A stretch of 64,000 nt of DNA from Anabas testudineus (Eukaryota > Chordata > Actinopteri > Anabantiformes > Anabantidae). The DNA lies in assembly GCF_900324465.2 (NCBI RefSeq), contig NC_046622.1:498501-562500 (forward strand), written 5' to 3'. Numbering within the stretch: position 1 is the stretch's first letter; each line of letters begins with the position of its first letter. Positions 33,351 through 45,224 of the stretch are shown here, piece by piece. The notes under the pieces were generated by a model, which was given only the letters and a program-made list of their open reading frames with translations, did no database searches and was not told the origin of the DNA. Both the position numbers and the translations under genes were made by a program.

Positions 33351-33929
33351 CATGCTGCACGCTAGGTCAAAATACCCAGACATACTGTACATTATAAAGA
33401 GCTGAACAGTCACCATATTTAAGGTTTATTTATTATTATTAGGTTATAGTTATTTGCCACTCCCAAAATCTAATTTGCTTCAGAACCAAATACAACAATC
33501 AGTGGGATAAAGTTAATTGACCTCAGATTGTTTCAGACAGACAGTTTAGGACATTTTATCTTCACAGGTTAGATGGCTGGATCTGGAATACAATTACAGC
33601 ATGGACAGTTATGAAGTTAGTTAGTTAAATGTTAATTAAAAGAGGCCCAGATAGAGTGTGGATTAGAGAAGACAGACCCTCAAACCCAGAATTGCATAAT
33701 ACTAAGAGAGACAAGATATTTCTAGGCCTAATATGACATTCATTGTGAAATGATGCCTAATGTTATGATAATAGTTGGTTTTCTGCTGAAGATATTCAGA
33801 ATATGTCTTGGTGATCATTATCACAGTGTTTTTTTCCATGTCTGTTGTGTTCGACTGTTTTATTTTACTAGCTCCTTGTTTTTATTTGGGTTGGGGTGCA
33901 GGAGACAATAATACAAACACAACTCACAA
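33351..33929. other. leader-like DNA of a lost OR locus
   Basis: Apart from the OR-leader similarities noted for the orphan module, nothing was recognised. Confidence 0.35.
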
Positions 33930-36463
33930 CAACTACAGCATCAGTCCTTAGGAAGACCAGTTCCAACGGAAAGACATTCTACGTTAATGGGAAGACAGAT
34001 TTGTTTTAGTTTACAGAAGATCACAAAAGGCTCGCCAGTAGAGGTTAAATTTTTTAGGAGAGATCTAAAAGATCTTTCTGAGTCAGCTGATCTTATTTCC
34101 TCAGGTAAGCTGTTCCAGAGTTTAGGGGCTCTAACTGAAAAGGCTCTGTCACCACTAGTAGCCATTCTAACATCAGGGACGTACAGAAGATTTCTACCAG
34201 AGGATGTCAGGCTAAGTGCAGGCTCATAAGGCTTTAAAAGCTGGGAGAAATAGCTGGGGGAAAGGCCATGCAGGGCTTTAAAAGTTATTAATAATCTTAA
34301 AATCAATCCTAAAACATACTGACAGCCAGTGTAAGGAAGCTAATACAGGAGTGATGTGATCGTATTTTCTTTTTCTAGTTAAGAGATCATAGATTTCTGG
34401 CTGAGACAGGTGAACAGACTGTTGCAATAGTCAAGGCGTGAGGAAATAAATGCATGTAAGATTACTTTAGTGTCATGAAATGATAGAATTGAACGTATTT
34501 TGGAGATATTTCTAAGATGATAAAAACATTCCTGGACAAGCTTTGTGACATGATGCTCAAAGTTTAGTTTACTATCAAACCAAACACCCAGACTTTTTGC
34601 AGTGGGCTTAGAATTATACAAGAGAGAATCTGTGCAGGGCAGAATGTGTTTGGCTACACGTTGTGGGCTGATAACAATTATTTCTGTTTTGTCAGAATTC
34701 AGCTGCAGGAAATTTTGAGACATCCAGTTTTTTATCTCATTTATACACTGATGTAAGGAACTCAGTCCTCAGATCAGTCGTCAGATTGGCCCCAGCACTG
34801 ACCCTTGTGGGACTCCATACTTCATAGGAGAAAAAGATGACTTACAGTTATTAACGGTAACACAAAATGATCTATTGGACAGGTATGACGAGAACCAGTC
34901 CAGTGCAGTGCCTTCTATTCCAGCCCAGTGCTTTAGCCGGTCCAACAAAATGTGATGGTCTACTGTGTCAACAGCAGCACTAAGATCAAGGAGGACAAGA
35001 ATAGAGTAAGTAAGCAAGTATTGAAAATAATCAGGAGAGAGGGAGCAAGCGAGTCAATGATCGAGATTAAGAACTTAGTTGGGATGACATCTACTGGGCT
35101 GGAAGATGGTTTCATTTTAGAGACAGTTTGGAGAAACTCAAATAAGGTCATGGGAGGAAACAGGCTTAAAGTGCATTCTCTAAAAGGGTGTGAGACAATG
35201 ACTAGTGAGGAGTTGGGGAAAACAGAAGCTCTGATTGATTCTATTTTATCATTAAAATAGGTTAAGAACTTCTCACACTCTGTATCACTTTCAACCGGAA
35301 TGCTAGGAGGGGTTGGGTTCACTAACTTGTCAACAGTCTGAAATAAAAACTTAGGATTATGGAAGTGAGCAGTGATCAGGTCTGAGAAGTATTTAGCTCT
35401 GGCTCCTTACTGTTGTATTGTAGTGGAGTAGTGAGTCTTTCATAGCTTCATAATGCACTTGAAGTCCAGTTTTCTTCCATCTCCGCTCAGCTTTCCTACA
35501 CTCAGCTTTCCTGCTACAAATGCTGACATCTATCCAAGGCTGTTTGTTGGTATCTTTACGGGACACTTTTCCAGTTTTTAAGGAAGCAGCAGCCTCTAGC
35601 GCAGAGGCACAAATATTATTAAAAAGGCGGACAATATCATCAACATGTGATGTGCAGGACATACCCTGCTTCAACATAGAAAAGGTGCTAGTGAACTTTG
35701 CTCCTGACTGGCTGTTAAAAAGACGGCGTTTAACTGTGAATTTCTGAGGTACAGTGATTGGATGAAGACAAGTATCAAATAAGACACATTTGTGATCAGA
35801 GATGGAGTCCTGTACCTCAATGGAATTTAGAGTCAAACCTAAAGTGAATATCAAGTCAAGGGTATGCGCCTGGTTATGGGTGGGACCTTTGACGTGTTGA
35901 ACCAGGTTGAAAGATTCAGTAAGATTGATAAAATCATTTGCTAGAGTATTAGTATTATTATTCAATTCAATTCAATTTTATTTGTATAGCGCTTTTTACA
36001 ATTGACATTGTCACAAAGCAGCTTTACACAACCAAAACCAAAAAACCTATGGAAGTTTACATGAACAGTGAATGTGTATGAATCATAATAATCAGATTGT
36101 CCCTGATGAGCAAGCCGAGGGCGACGGTGGCAAGAAAAACTCCCTGAGAGGGCAACAGGAAGAAACCTTGAGAGGAACCCGACTCATATGGGTGATTACA
36201 TGCTGTGTAGGCAGCAGGCAGTTCAGTATAACAGATAATGTCTAATTCTATTATCAATATGAAAGTTAAAGTCTCCAGCAATAATTACCTTATCATACCT
36301 CACAACAATGTCAGCAACATACTGGGAAAATTCTGATAAAAAGTTATCATTTGCTATTGACGGGCGGTAGATGACAGTACAACATACAGGAACAGAGCAG
36401 TGGATAAGAAACAACAGAGCTTCAAAGCTGTGAACCTGTTGGTCTAGAATCAGTTTCCAATTA
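33930..36463 (-). mobile_element. broken L2-type LINE with a nested L2 tail
   Basis: Reading the minus strand downward: endonuclease part with TVIYRPSIANDNFLSEFSQY and KVIIAGDFNFHID (36507-36223); then a nested L2 tail (36243-35962); then the linker, with FNLVQHVKGPTHNQAHTLDL, SISDHKCVLFD and KQPWIDVSICSRKAECRKAERRWKK (35965-35393); RT start (35322-34960); [20 protein letters not shown] and [11 protein letters not shown] (35017-34781); thumb MSQNFLQLNSDKTEIIV and RLDYCNSLF (34723-34379); C-terminus LITFKALHGLSPSYF and KLWNSLPEEIRS (34306-33941). The YADD segment is missing between 34781 and 34723 and there are several frameshifts. Its 5' end stops at the terminal repeat of a Tc1-like element. 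Confidence 0.85.
35962..36243 (-). mobile_element. nested L2-type 3' tail insertion
   Basis: Reverse complement of the tail at 1860-2140: on the plus strand it starts with TTCAATTCAATTCAATTTTA, passes AAGCAGCTTTACACAACC, AATCATAATAATCAGATTGT and CCGAGGGCGACGGTGGCA, and ends near CAGTATAACAGATAATG. It splits the endonuclease domain of the host L2 just after GDFNFHID. A target duplication could not be defined because both edges are A/T-rich (TATTATTATT and TATTAT). Confidence 0.85.
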
Positions 36464-39205
36464 AAGTGCATCCAGAAAGTATGTGCAACACTTAACTTTT
36501 TCCACATTTTGTTATGTTATAGCCTTTTTTCCAAAATGTATTAAATTCATTATTTTCCTCAGAATCCTACAAAAATACCCAATAATATCAAAGTGAAAGA
36601 AGTTTGTTTGAAATCTTTTCAATTTAATAAAAAAAAATTGCTCAGTACTTTGTTAAACCACATTTAACACAAATTACAGCCTTAAGTCTTTTTGAGTATG
36701 ATGCTACAAGCTTGGCACCTATTTTTCTTCTTTGCAGCAGCTCTCAAGCTCCATCATGTTGGATGGGGAGCGTTGGTGCACAGTCATGTTCAGATCTTTC
36801 CAGAGATGTTCAATTGGGTTAAAATCTGAACTCTGGCTGGACCACTTAGTGACATTCAGAGTTGTCCCATAGCCACTCCTATGTTATCTCGGCTGTGTGC
36901 TTAGGGTCGTTGTCCTATTGAAGCCAAGTCTGAGGTCCAGCGCGCTCTGGAACTGGTTTCCTCATTTTTTTATACCAGTTAAAAGCTGAGCCGCAGCGTT
37001 CTGAACCAATTGCAGTCGAGCAAGTGATGTCTTGCTAAGCCCAACATAAAGCGCGTTGCAGTATTCTAAGTGGGTTGTGATAAAAGCATGGATCAAAATC
37101 TAAAAGTGATGGCGTGAGAGAAACGGTCTCAACTGGCCAGTTGTCTCAAATGAAAAAAAGCTGCATTTGAACTGATCTGTGCACAAACGTTGAGATCACC
37201 GTTTGTTGCCATAGGTTCAAATACTAACTTAGGAAACCCAGGTCAATCTGAACTTTGGGGGCATCGCTGGTCCCAAACACACATGACCTCAGTCTTTTTA
37301 TGGTAAATTTCTTCAACGCACTGTAGAAGTAGTTTTGTTGAGTAGGAGTTCTCCTTTCTTAGTGGGACATAGATTTGACTTTCATCTGCATAAAAGTACA
37401 ATGGGATGCTGTGTTTTCAAAGAATGGATCGAAGAGGAAGTAAGTAGAGCAAGAACGGAAGGGGTCCAAGAATGGACCCTTAAGGCACTCCAGATGTGAG
37501 AAGTGAAGAGGAGAAGCATATAGTTCCAACATGCACACAGAAACTTCTCTCTGTTAAATAGGACCTAAACCTATCCAAGGCAACACCCTGAATACCCATC
37601 CAGTTTCCTAAGCAAGACAGATGATCTTGAACTAATGGTCTCAAAGGCAGCTGTTTGGTCCAGCAGTACCAGAACAACACAGTGACCAGAATCTGTACCT
37701 AAGACAACATCATTAAAAATGGTCTGCACTTATATAGCCCTTTTCTACCTAACTGGTACTGTTACGGGTCCCAGGAATGGTACCACAGCAACAATAGCCG
37801 AGACACAATCTGGAAAACACAGGTAAGTTGTAGCAGTAATGAAGACACGGAGCGCTCAGTTCATCCTCCAGGCTGCATCTTTATCAAATAGTTTGAACAG
37901 TTACATTCTCCACAGCGCATACAATATCTGTGTCTTTTCCGATCTTTATAACTGACATTTGTGCTCACACTGTCTATAACCTCAATTCTTGACATTTCCC
38001 ATACATCCCATTCACATTTTCTTGTATAACACTATTGTATTCTAAGAAATATTCTTCTTCAGTAAAACAAAAGTGCACACCATCACTTGTACTTAGTGGT
38101 TGAGGACATACTATCATCACATAGTATAATTCCAAGTGTTACTCGACTGTACTTACGCATACTACTCACAGATGCTTGACTTTACTGGACTAAAGCACTT
38201 ATTTTTGGACAAGTATCACTGATGGAAATGTAAAATCTCTCAGTACATTCGCAGAAACTAAACTTTTACCTGTAATAAACTATACATTTATATACTTCCA
38301 TACATTCTCAAAAAGTGGAGCAGAGTAAGTTTATAAGACTTTTCTACGTCAATAAGTCCACAAGAGAATCATCACATTACATCATTACACAGTGCAAGAT
38401 AAACAAAACTGCCTGCCTGTAAGACAATGCTCAGGTACGCAATACGCTGTAGTGCCACACCTGTCGGTAAATACCGTCTAGAGTTCGCGCCGTCATGTCG
38501 TGGTTTACAATTGCTAGTTTTCAGTGGAGCCACAGTATCCAATGTAATTTGACAGGGTGTATTAAAGCGAGAAGATAATACCTCAACATCTGAATCAAAG
38601 CACAAAGATCAATTGTGTTAATCACTAAATTATGAGTGAGAACATTGGAAAAATGAGCAGCAGTGGAGTAATTATTTACCAGACAATACTGTTTTAACCA
38701 TATGACAAGGTAGAGGCATATCAAATACAACAGGTGGTGGTGGTCTGAAAACAAAGCATCACAAACTCAAGGTGAAGATTCTTGTTGCCGATGTTGCCTC
38801 CACCATTCTTCACTGTAGGGATGGTGTTGGTCAGGTGCTGAGTGGTGCCTGGTTTCATCCAGACATGAAGCTTAGAATTCAGGCCAAAGAGTTCAGTCTT
38901 TGTTTTATCAGACCAGAGACTTTTGTTTCTCATAGTCTGAGAGTCTTTCAGGTGCATGTTGGCAAACTTTACGGAGGAGTGGTTTCTGTCTGTCCACTCT
39001 ACCGTACAGCCCTGGTTGGTGGAGAGCTGCAGAGATGGTTGTTCTTCTGGAACATTCTCCTCTGTCCACAGAGAAATCCTGGAGCTCTTCCAGAGTGACC
39101 ATCCGGTTCTTGGACACCTCCCTGACTGAGGCCTTTCACTCTCTCACTCAGTTCGGCCGGGCGGCTTCAATACAATACAACCCTGTCTCGGATATCCAAA
39201 AATAC
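36464..39205 (-). mobile_element. Tc1-like DNA transposon split by a LINE insertion
   Basis: The left end starts after a TA at 36462-36463 with AAGTGCATCCAGAAAGTATG and TTTTTCCACATTTTGTTATG, the terminal repeat style of a common fish Tc1 family. Positions 36464-36955 hold the end of the element and the transposase C-terminus (minus). Positions 38766-39205 hold the N-terminal half, read on the minus strand: KNRMVTLEELQDFS, RRTTISAALHQPGLYGRV, HLKDSQTMRNKSLWSDKTKTELFGLN, KPGTTQHLTNTIPTV. The first catalytic aspartate region reads WSDKT where WSDET is usual. The right terminal repeat was not found, so the element is also truncated near 39205. Confidence 0.8.
36956..38765 (-). mobile_element. L2-type LINE inserted into the Tc1-like element, itself interrupted
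   Basis: On the minus strand the linker appears first, in pieces (ILLDTVAPLKT-like text in 38605-38372). Then comes an RT piece (37680-37480), a broken form of LLDLTAAFDTVDHNIL with GIQGVALDRFRSYLTERSFCVHVG. C-terminal text resembling HAFITTHLEYCNALYVGLSK follows at about 37110-37030. A segment at about 37718-38370 interrupts it, beginning with AATGGTCTGCACTTATATAG. That start is typical of another teleost repeat, also seen at 58.1 kb. No frame longer than about 80 codons survives. Confidence 0.65.
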
Positions 39206-39407
39206 ATACAGAGCCCCATCATCAGCAAACACTAGTCATGACATCCAAGGGCACCAAGTGTTTGCTAAAGCAAGTTTAGCAAGGCAAAGACTAATTAATC
39301 ATTAAAAATTCCTTAGAGATTTCATTAAAAACTAATTATTTTCAAACCTTTGAATAGTCGTGTAAACATGTTTCTAAATTCACTGACTTTATGATACAGT
39401 GTTTTTT
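39206..39407. other. intergenic, nothing recognised
   Basis: A short A/T-rich gap between the Tc1-like element and OR upstream module copy 4. Confidence 0.4.
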
Positions 39408-39500
39408 TCCAGCCAATGGCTGCATCAGTCAGAGTGTTAAACTGCTGATCCCAGTGGTTCAGTTTGCAGTTGGATAGAGGGTGCGTGGATGAGCTCTCCT
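39408..39500 (+). promoter_or_regulatory. OR upstream module, copy 4 (for the gene at 40787)
   Basis: Contains CCAGCCAATGGCTGCATCAG with a CCAAT box (39409-39428), GTGTTAAACTG in the TATA position, the core CAGTGGTTCAG (39452-39462), and GTTGGATAGAGG. The core is 1335 bp before the ATG. Confidence 0.6.
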
Positions 39501-40758
39501 TTTCTTCATTTTTGACAGTGTGGTGAGATTATTCCAGACATTTTAGTCATTGTTATGTATCTTAATTCTAATAATTTGCCACCTTCTGATGTTATTGAAC
39601 TGGAAACATTCACATTTTTCAACAGTCTAAATCTTTTGGTTAATGTTAGGTTATGTTTCCAGTGTCTCCTCACTTCCCTGAAGGAGCTATAAGTTTCTCC
39701 ACTCTCATTTTGTTGCTTGTTTATTAAGTGTTTTTGAAAAGATTTTACGTTGTTTTAATATTTTTCTTTTCCATATATTTTGCAGATATTTACTATTGAA
39801 CCCTGTGGTGCAAGAAGTGATCACTGTTCAGTGCAAAGAAAATGAGGTGAGGTTGATCAACACGTGCTACAAATAGCTGAAATTCACAGTGGTACCACAG
39901 AGGTCTGTACAATCTGCAGCATTCAACACCTTTGATGCGAAGAAAAACTTTTTTCTAATGAATCCACGATGGACAGATATGTAACAGCTGTGTTCACAGA
40001 GTAGACAGCCAGAGGGAAATACATTAAGAGTGTTAGGTAATTATTAATAACAAAGAGTTACAGCTTATTTCTTGTGTTAAAGTGGAGCAAAGCTCACAGA
40101 AAACATACATCTTAAGTCGACAAAATTAAACAAGATATTGATTGCACATCTAGGTTTTCTGTTGTTTTCTACTTAATCTATCCAAAATATATGTAAAGAA
40201 CAACAGACTTTGTGGTTCTCATGTCTTTGATATTGAACCTGCTAATGTGATTATTTAGCTAACTAATATTATTGCTCCTTATTGTTGCAACAGATGGACA
40301 GATAGAAGCGAACAGTTTAGAATCACGTGCATTAGTGCAAGTGAAAAATAAAAGAATCACATAAGTAATGAAAGTCTGCCATGTTACAGTTACACTGTTG
40401 AAGCAGGGCTCTCTAATGTCCAAGTAGAAAATACATGAATTATACTACATGTGATAATTCACCTAATAATAATAATTCACCATCTGTTTTCCCACTGTGT
40501 TGTGAAGTGATGCAACACATGAGTTTCTAAAAAACCTTTCTTTACCCTTATTATATATGAAAGCTTACATTGTGTATGTTCTACAAATCAGGGTGCACGT
40601 TTAATTTATATTTCATATAAAGAGAACTGTACATTTTCATCATTTTTTTTACCACCAACGGATTTGTTACATATAAATCAACTATAACTACAAATATTTT
40701 ACAGAAACGAGCTGTTTTTAGAAAGCATTGTTTTACACAATACAATGTCTGTTTTCAG
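39501..40758. other. putative OR 5' intron region
   Basis: GAGATTATTCCAGACATTTT at about 39527 matches the second conserved block seen after other modules. A donor-like GAG/GTGAGG lies near 39846. The acceptor GTTTTCAG ends at 40758, 28 bp before the first ATG of the next gene. The rest is A/T-rich and unassigned. Confidence 0.4.
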
Positions 40759-40786
40759 GTTGGTGGAACAAAAATACTAGACAAAG

Positions 40787-41755
40787 ATGTTTCAGAACGA
40801 GACGAGGATGGAGAACGTCTCCTCCCACAAACACTTCATCCTCGATGGCTTCAACGAACTCGGAGCACTGAGGCCTTTTCTCTTCATTCCTTTCTTTAGC
40901 ATGTTTGTCCTCTCACTATCGGCCAACTCCCTGCTGCTGTACGTTGTCATTTCAGAAAGAAGCCTCCACTCATCGATGTACATCCTCATAGCTGGTATGG
41001 CTTTTGTGGACCTGAGCCTGCCACTGTTCTTTGTCCCCAACATGCTGCTGAGCTTCTTGTTTGACTGGAGGGGAATCTCTCTGACTGGCTGCCTGGTTCA
41101 GATGCACTTCATTCACTTTTTTGGAACTTTTCAGTCCACATTACTGGTGTGGATGGCTCTGGACCGCTACTTTGCCATCTGTACACCACTGTACTACCAT
41201 GAACATATGTCTCTACCAAGATTCCTCAAGTTTATCATCCCACTTGTGGTCAGAAATTTCCTCATGATTACACTGATTGTGAGTTTGGCAGGAAAATTGT
41301 CATTCTGTGCTTCAAATGTGATAAACCACTGTTTCTGTGAGCACATGGCTTTGGTGGAACCGGCCTGTGGAAGCTACAGCATCAACAGCCTGGTGGGTTT
41401 ACTGACAGTGTTCCTCATCCCTGTGGCCGATGATCTATTCACTGCCGTCTCTTACGTATTGATATTCAGCTCTGTGCTGAGGTCTGGCAGATCAGGCATC
41501 AAAGCACTTCACACCTGCATGACTCACATTGTGGTCATCTTTGTCAGTCTAATTTTGGCACTAATTGCTTTCCTGTCATATCGAATCAAAAATGAACTTA
41601 CGGTCAGCTCTCGTATTTTCTTCAGCACCATGTACCTGCTGTTCCCCAGCTGTTTCAACCCGATCATCTATGGCATCAGAACCACAGAGATCCGGCAACA
41701 AATCCTTAAGACACTGACAGGCTGTTGCATTGTTAAAACTGTGTCCCCATCTTAA
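40787..41755 (+). CDS. odorant receptor, 7TM GPCR (MALDRYFAIC type), array copy 3
   Basis: Intact single-exon OR of 322 residues, closest to the copy at 21785. Both have a 7-residue upstream extension (here MFQNETR) before the shared MENVSSHKHFILDGFNEL, and nearly identical TM1-TM4. All OR landmarks are present: CLVQM, MALDRYFAICTPLYYHEHM, CFCEHMALVE, KALHTCMTHIVV, CFNPIIYGIRTTEIRQQI. Oddity: loop 2 reads VEPACGSYS where every other copy reads VELACGS, a proline next to a structural cysteine. TM5 has VADDLFTAVSY with two adjacent aspartates. Start choice between M1 and M8 (40808) is open. The AATAAAAATG at 41829 may be its poly(A) signal. Confidence 0.94.
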   Translation: MFQNETRMENVSSHKHFILDGFNELGALRPFLFIPFFSMFVLSLSANSLLLYVVISERSLHSSMYILIAGMAFVDLSLPLFFVPNMLLSFLFDWRGISLTGCLVQMHFIHFFGTFQSTLLVWMALDRYFAICTPLYYHEHMSLPRFLKFIIPLVVRNFLMITLIVSLAGKLSFCASNVINHCFCEHMALVEPACGSYSINSLVGLLTVFLIPVADDLFTAVSYVLIFSSVLRSGRSGIKALHTCMTHIVVIFVSLILALIAFLSYRIKNELTVSSRIFFSTMYLLFPSCFNPIIYGIRTTEIRQQILKTLTGCCIVKTVSPS

Positions 41756-43159
41756 GAAACTGTTAGAATTTGTAATGAATGATTTGTTATAGATGTTCAT
41801 TCATAGAGAATGCCTTTTTTGCATGGTAAATAAAAATGTTAAATCATGCATACTAATTAAAATTATAAAATTTCGGTTATTCAGCTGGTCATGTGCAACC
41901 TCACCACTAGATGCTACTAAATCTTACACACTGCATCTTTAAGTAATGTGGAATATGTCTTATAGATGCACATTTCTTTGAGAATTTCAAAAAGTATCTA
42001 GATTTAGCTTCTCTAAAAGTTGTGATAATCTAGTTTTTTGCAGGAATTCTCGAGGGTGAGAATTACCCAGTAGAGTTTCTTTGAGCCAAGGTGATCAAAA
42101 GGTCTGGACTTCTCTGTTTGGCACCATCTGGTTTTCAGCTCCTAACTGTAGAGGGATTTTCCCACATGCAGGGGCAGGCTTTGGTCTTGGAGCATGAAGG
42201 TTCTGAATTTTGTAATGCTGAGGTTAGGAGCATTACCTATGAACTGACCAGGGGGGATGGTGAGATTCAGGAGGGGCGATGTGGAGTGTTTCATTGAAAA
42301 AGGACCATTTTGTTTGTCATACAAGGACTTTTGATGGCAGGTAAACAGACAGATTTTCAAAGAAGGTTATACTCTGTCAGGTTTGTGTCTTTTAGCCCAA
42401 TTTGAGTTGTAATTCTAAAGGACACATTCTCAATGGGTAGCTGAGATGTGTCCAGCACATGGACCTATAGATTTGCATTTATTGCGTTACCTCCACAAAG
42501 TGAGTAAGTGTTCATTGGGAGTCTTTCCAGTAGACTGTAATACAGTTGGAATTTACAGAATCATTCATGTACTGTGCTCAGGTTCGGATGAAGGGTAAAC
42601 CAGAAACAGGACCTGGAGACACGTGTCTAAGCCGAAGAGGTCTAGGAAGAGATAATAAGGGATAAGATGCAGAAGATAATGCCGTAAAATAAAGGAAACT
42701 GAACTTGCAGGAGATGGATCGAAAACTAGGCTGGAGAGGAAGGTGAGGATCGAGCACAGAGATAATGCCGGGTAGGTGAGAAGGGGAAGGAGAAGATGGG
42801 TGCCGGGCAAAGGAAAAGGTATGTGTGTATTGTAATTACATTGTCCACTGTGATTGCAGTTTAGTTGGGTTAAATACCCTGTCATTGTGATCAGCCACAG
42901 ACAAATCTGACTGTGATCTTTGTAACTATGTATGTATGTAGAGGTAATTGTGAGACTAACCTCAGATTTTAGAGGAATAAAAGCAGCCTGTTTACACGTT
43001 CTAGATCAGTGCCACTGTATTCTTCTCTTCTTACTCTATTGGTTTGACTCAAAGGTACAAACCTCTGCTCAGAGGCAGAAGTTCACACAATACCACAAAA
43101 CAGAGATTGTTCCAGGAGCATCTGAATTTGTTAAATCACAAATGTGCCACACAGTGTTG
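41756..43159. other. 3' flank and intergenic DNA, nothing recognised
   Basis: Several short frames (42091-42297 plus, 42565-42885 minus, 42932-43250 plus) lack family motifs. A purine-rich stretch lies at 42600-42830. Confidence 0.4.
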
Positions 43160-43275
43160 GACTTCATCCAATGGAAGCATCAAACAGAAGGTCTTAAAGT
43201 GCAGAGTCAGTGGTTCAGCCAGGACAGGTGGAGGTAAGGGGTTGGGGTAAATTCCATGACTGATATCGTCACAGT
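43160..43275 (+). promoter_or_regulatory. OR upstream module, copy 5 (for the pseudogene at 44294)
   Basis: Contains CATCCAATGGAAGCATCA with a CCAAT box, GTCTTAAAGTGC in the TATA position, AGAGTCAGTGGTTCAGCC (core at 43208), and GGACAGGTGGAG. A good donor follows (GAG/GTAAGG, GT at 43234-43235). TGATATCGTCACAGTACAGA corresponds to the GATATCAC-CTGCAGA end of other copies. The core is 1086 bp before the pseudogene ATG. Confidence 0.6.
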
Positions 43276-44244
43276 ACAGACAGGTTTAACAAAAGTTTAA
43301 CAGCTAAATACCAACAGAAACCTGATGTACATGAATGTTTTCATTATTCTTTAATGTGAAACTAAAACCCCTGAAATAAACCACCTATCCAAAGAGACAG
43401 TGACTTTTTAATGCAGAGAAAATGTGGTAAATCAGTTTTTCTGTTAGACATGTTTTTTCAGTGCATCTTTTATCATGACACGTCAGAAACGCCAACATTT
43501 TCCATTGAAGTTCATTACAGTCATTGTAGTCACTACCCTCTATCCTCAAGGCCTCAACAGAGATAAGAAACATGTTATTTAAGCAACAGCGTAGTGATCT
43601 CCCTACTGTAACACTAATTGGTGGTATGTAATAGATGTAGTCTTTGCAGAGTCTGGCTCTGGATGAGAATTACAACATGGGAAAACCCAGTAATAACGTT
43701 AGATAAATGCTAATGCAAAGAGTTCCAGGTAGGCTGTAAAAGATTTGAACCATTCATTGGTTGTTTTAAATGTTCTTAACAAATTGACGGTACAATGCAG
43801 AGAAAAGTTAGCTATCAACTGTGTATTTTCCCAATTCTCAATCATTGCCGATACACAGAAAAAATCTGTTTATTAGAACAGTTTTAAATTATTACAGTTA
43901 TTATATATTTAGCATTGTATTGTGTGACTTATGTACTCATTAATACTAGTACTATTCTGTTTCACTTACTATCCCAGTAGCAGATGCAGCTGTTTTCTCT
44001 GTAATGACAACAACATATTTTTATTATCTTGACTAATCATCACAGAATAATGTTGTGTAACACTTGTTAACCCAACAATGGCAAGAGACTCCACTCCAAT
44101 ACAGTTTCTGTTGTGGAAGCAAGTGTGCACAATATAGTATTATTATAGTATATAGTATTATTATAGAAGTTATTTTATCAAGTACAGGGTATTTTACAGA
44201 AACAGAAATGCTTTGAAATAATTTATTTTCATTCATGATTTTAG
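43276..44244. other. putative OR 5' intron region
   Basis: A/T-rich, with the acceptor GATTTTAG ending at 44244, 49 bp before the pseudogene start. Nothing else recognised. Confidence 0.35.
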
Positions 44245-44293
44245 GCTGACCAAACAAAAACCTTGAATAAGGAGGTTTTAGCAAGAGACGAGG

Positions 44294-45224
44294 ATGGAGA
44301 ACGTCTCCTCGCACAAACACTTCATCCTCGACGGCTTCAATGAACTCGGAGCATTGAGGTCTTTCCTCTTCATTCCTTACGTCATCATGTTTGTCCTCTC
44401 ACTATCGGCCAACTCCCTGCTGCTGTACACTATCATTTCAGTAAGAAGCCTCCACTCACCGATGTACATCCTCATAGCTGGTTTAGCCTGACAGTCCCAC
44501 TGGTCTTTGTCCCCAACATGCTGCTGAGCTTCTTGTTTGACTGGAGGGGAATCTCTCTGACTGGCTGCCTGGTTCAGATGCACTTCATTCACTTTGTTGC
44601 AGCTTTTCAGTCCACATTACTGGTGTGGATGGCTCTGGACCGCTACTTTGCCATCTGCACACCACTGTACTACCATGAACACATGTCTCTACCAAGATTC
44701 CTCAAGTTTATCATCCCACCTGTGGTCAGAAATGTGATCATGGTCACACTGATTGTGAGTTTGGCAGGAAGATTGTCATTCTGTGCTTCAAATGTTATAA
44801 ACCACTGTTTCTGTGAGCACATGGCTTTGGTGGAACTGGCCTGTGGAAGCACCAGCATCAACAACCTGGTGGGTTTGCTGACCATTTGCCTTGTTATGAT
44901 GGTCGATTTTACTTTTATTGCTATGTCTTATACAGTCATAATGAGTTCTGTGCTGAGGTCCAGCAGATCGGGTATCAAAGCACTTGCATCACCCACATTG
45001 TGGTCATGAGCATTGGCATGATTGTGACATTGATGGCTTTCCTGTCATATCGGATTAGAAACAATCTTCCTGCAGCTGTTTGTGTTTTCCTCAGCACCAT
45101 GTACCCACTGTTCCCCAGCTGTTTCAACCCGATTATCTACGGCATCAGAACAACAGAGATCAGACAACACATCCTAAAAACACTGACAGGTTGTTGTGTT
45201 GTCAAAACTGCATGTCCCTCTTAA
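44294..45224 (+). pseudogene. odorant receptor pseudogene (MALDRYFAIC type), two frameshifts
   Basis: The start is intact (MENVSSHKHFILDGFNELGALRSF). At about 44483-44492 a 10-bp net loss relative to the 51992 gene (between GGTTTAGCC and CCACTG) brings an immediate stop. Frame is recovered as 44518-45009, through FDWRGISLTGC, MALDRYFAICTPLYY and HCFCEHMALVELACGS. At about 44990 a 7-bp loss (AAAGCACTTGCATCACCC where intact genes have AAAGCACTTCACACCTGCAT) shifts it again into 44886-45224, which holds the TM6-TM7 end with CFNPIIYGIRTTEIRQHI. The rest is well preserved, the acceptor and upstream module are kept, and no other stops were seen, so inactivation looks recent. Confidence 0.95.

Noticed and set aside
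42565-42885. 106-codon minus frame rich in leucine and proline
   Set aside because: Low-complexity pyrimidine-rich sequence, no family motif, no conserved neighbour.
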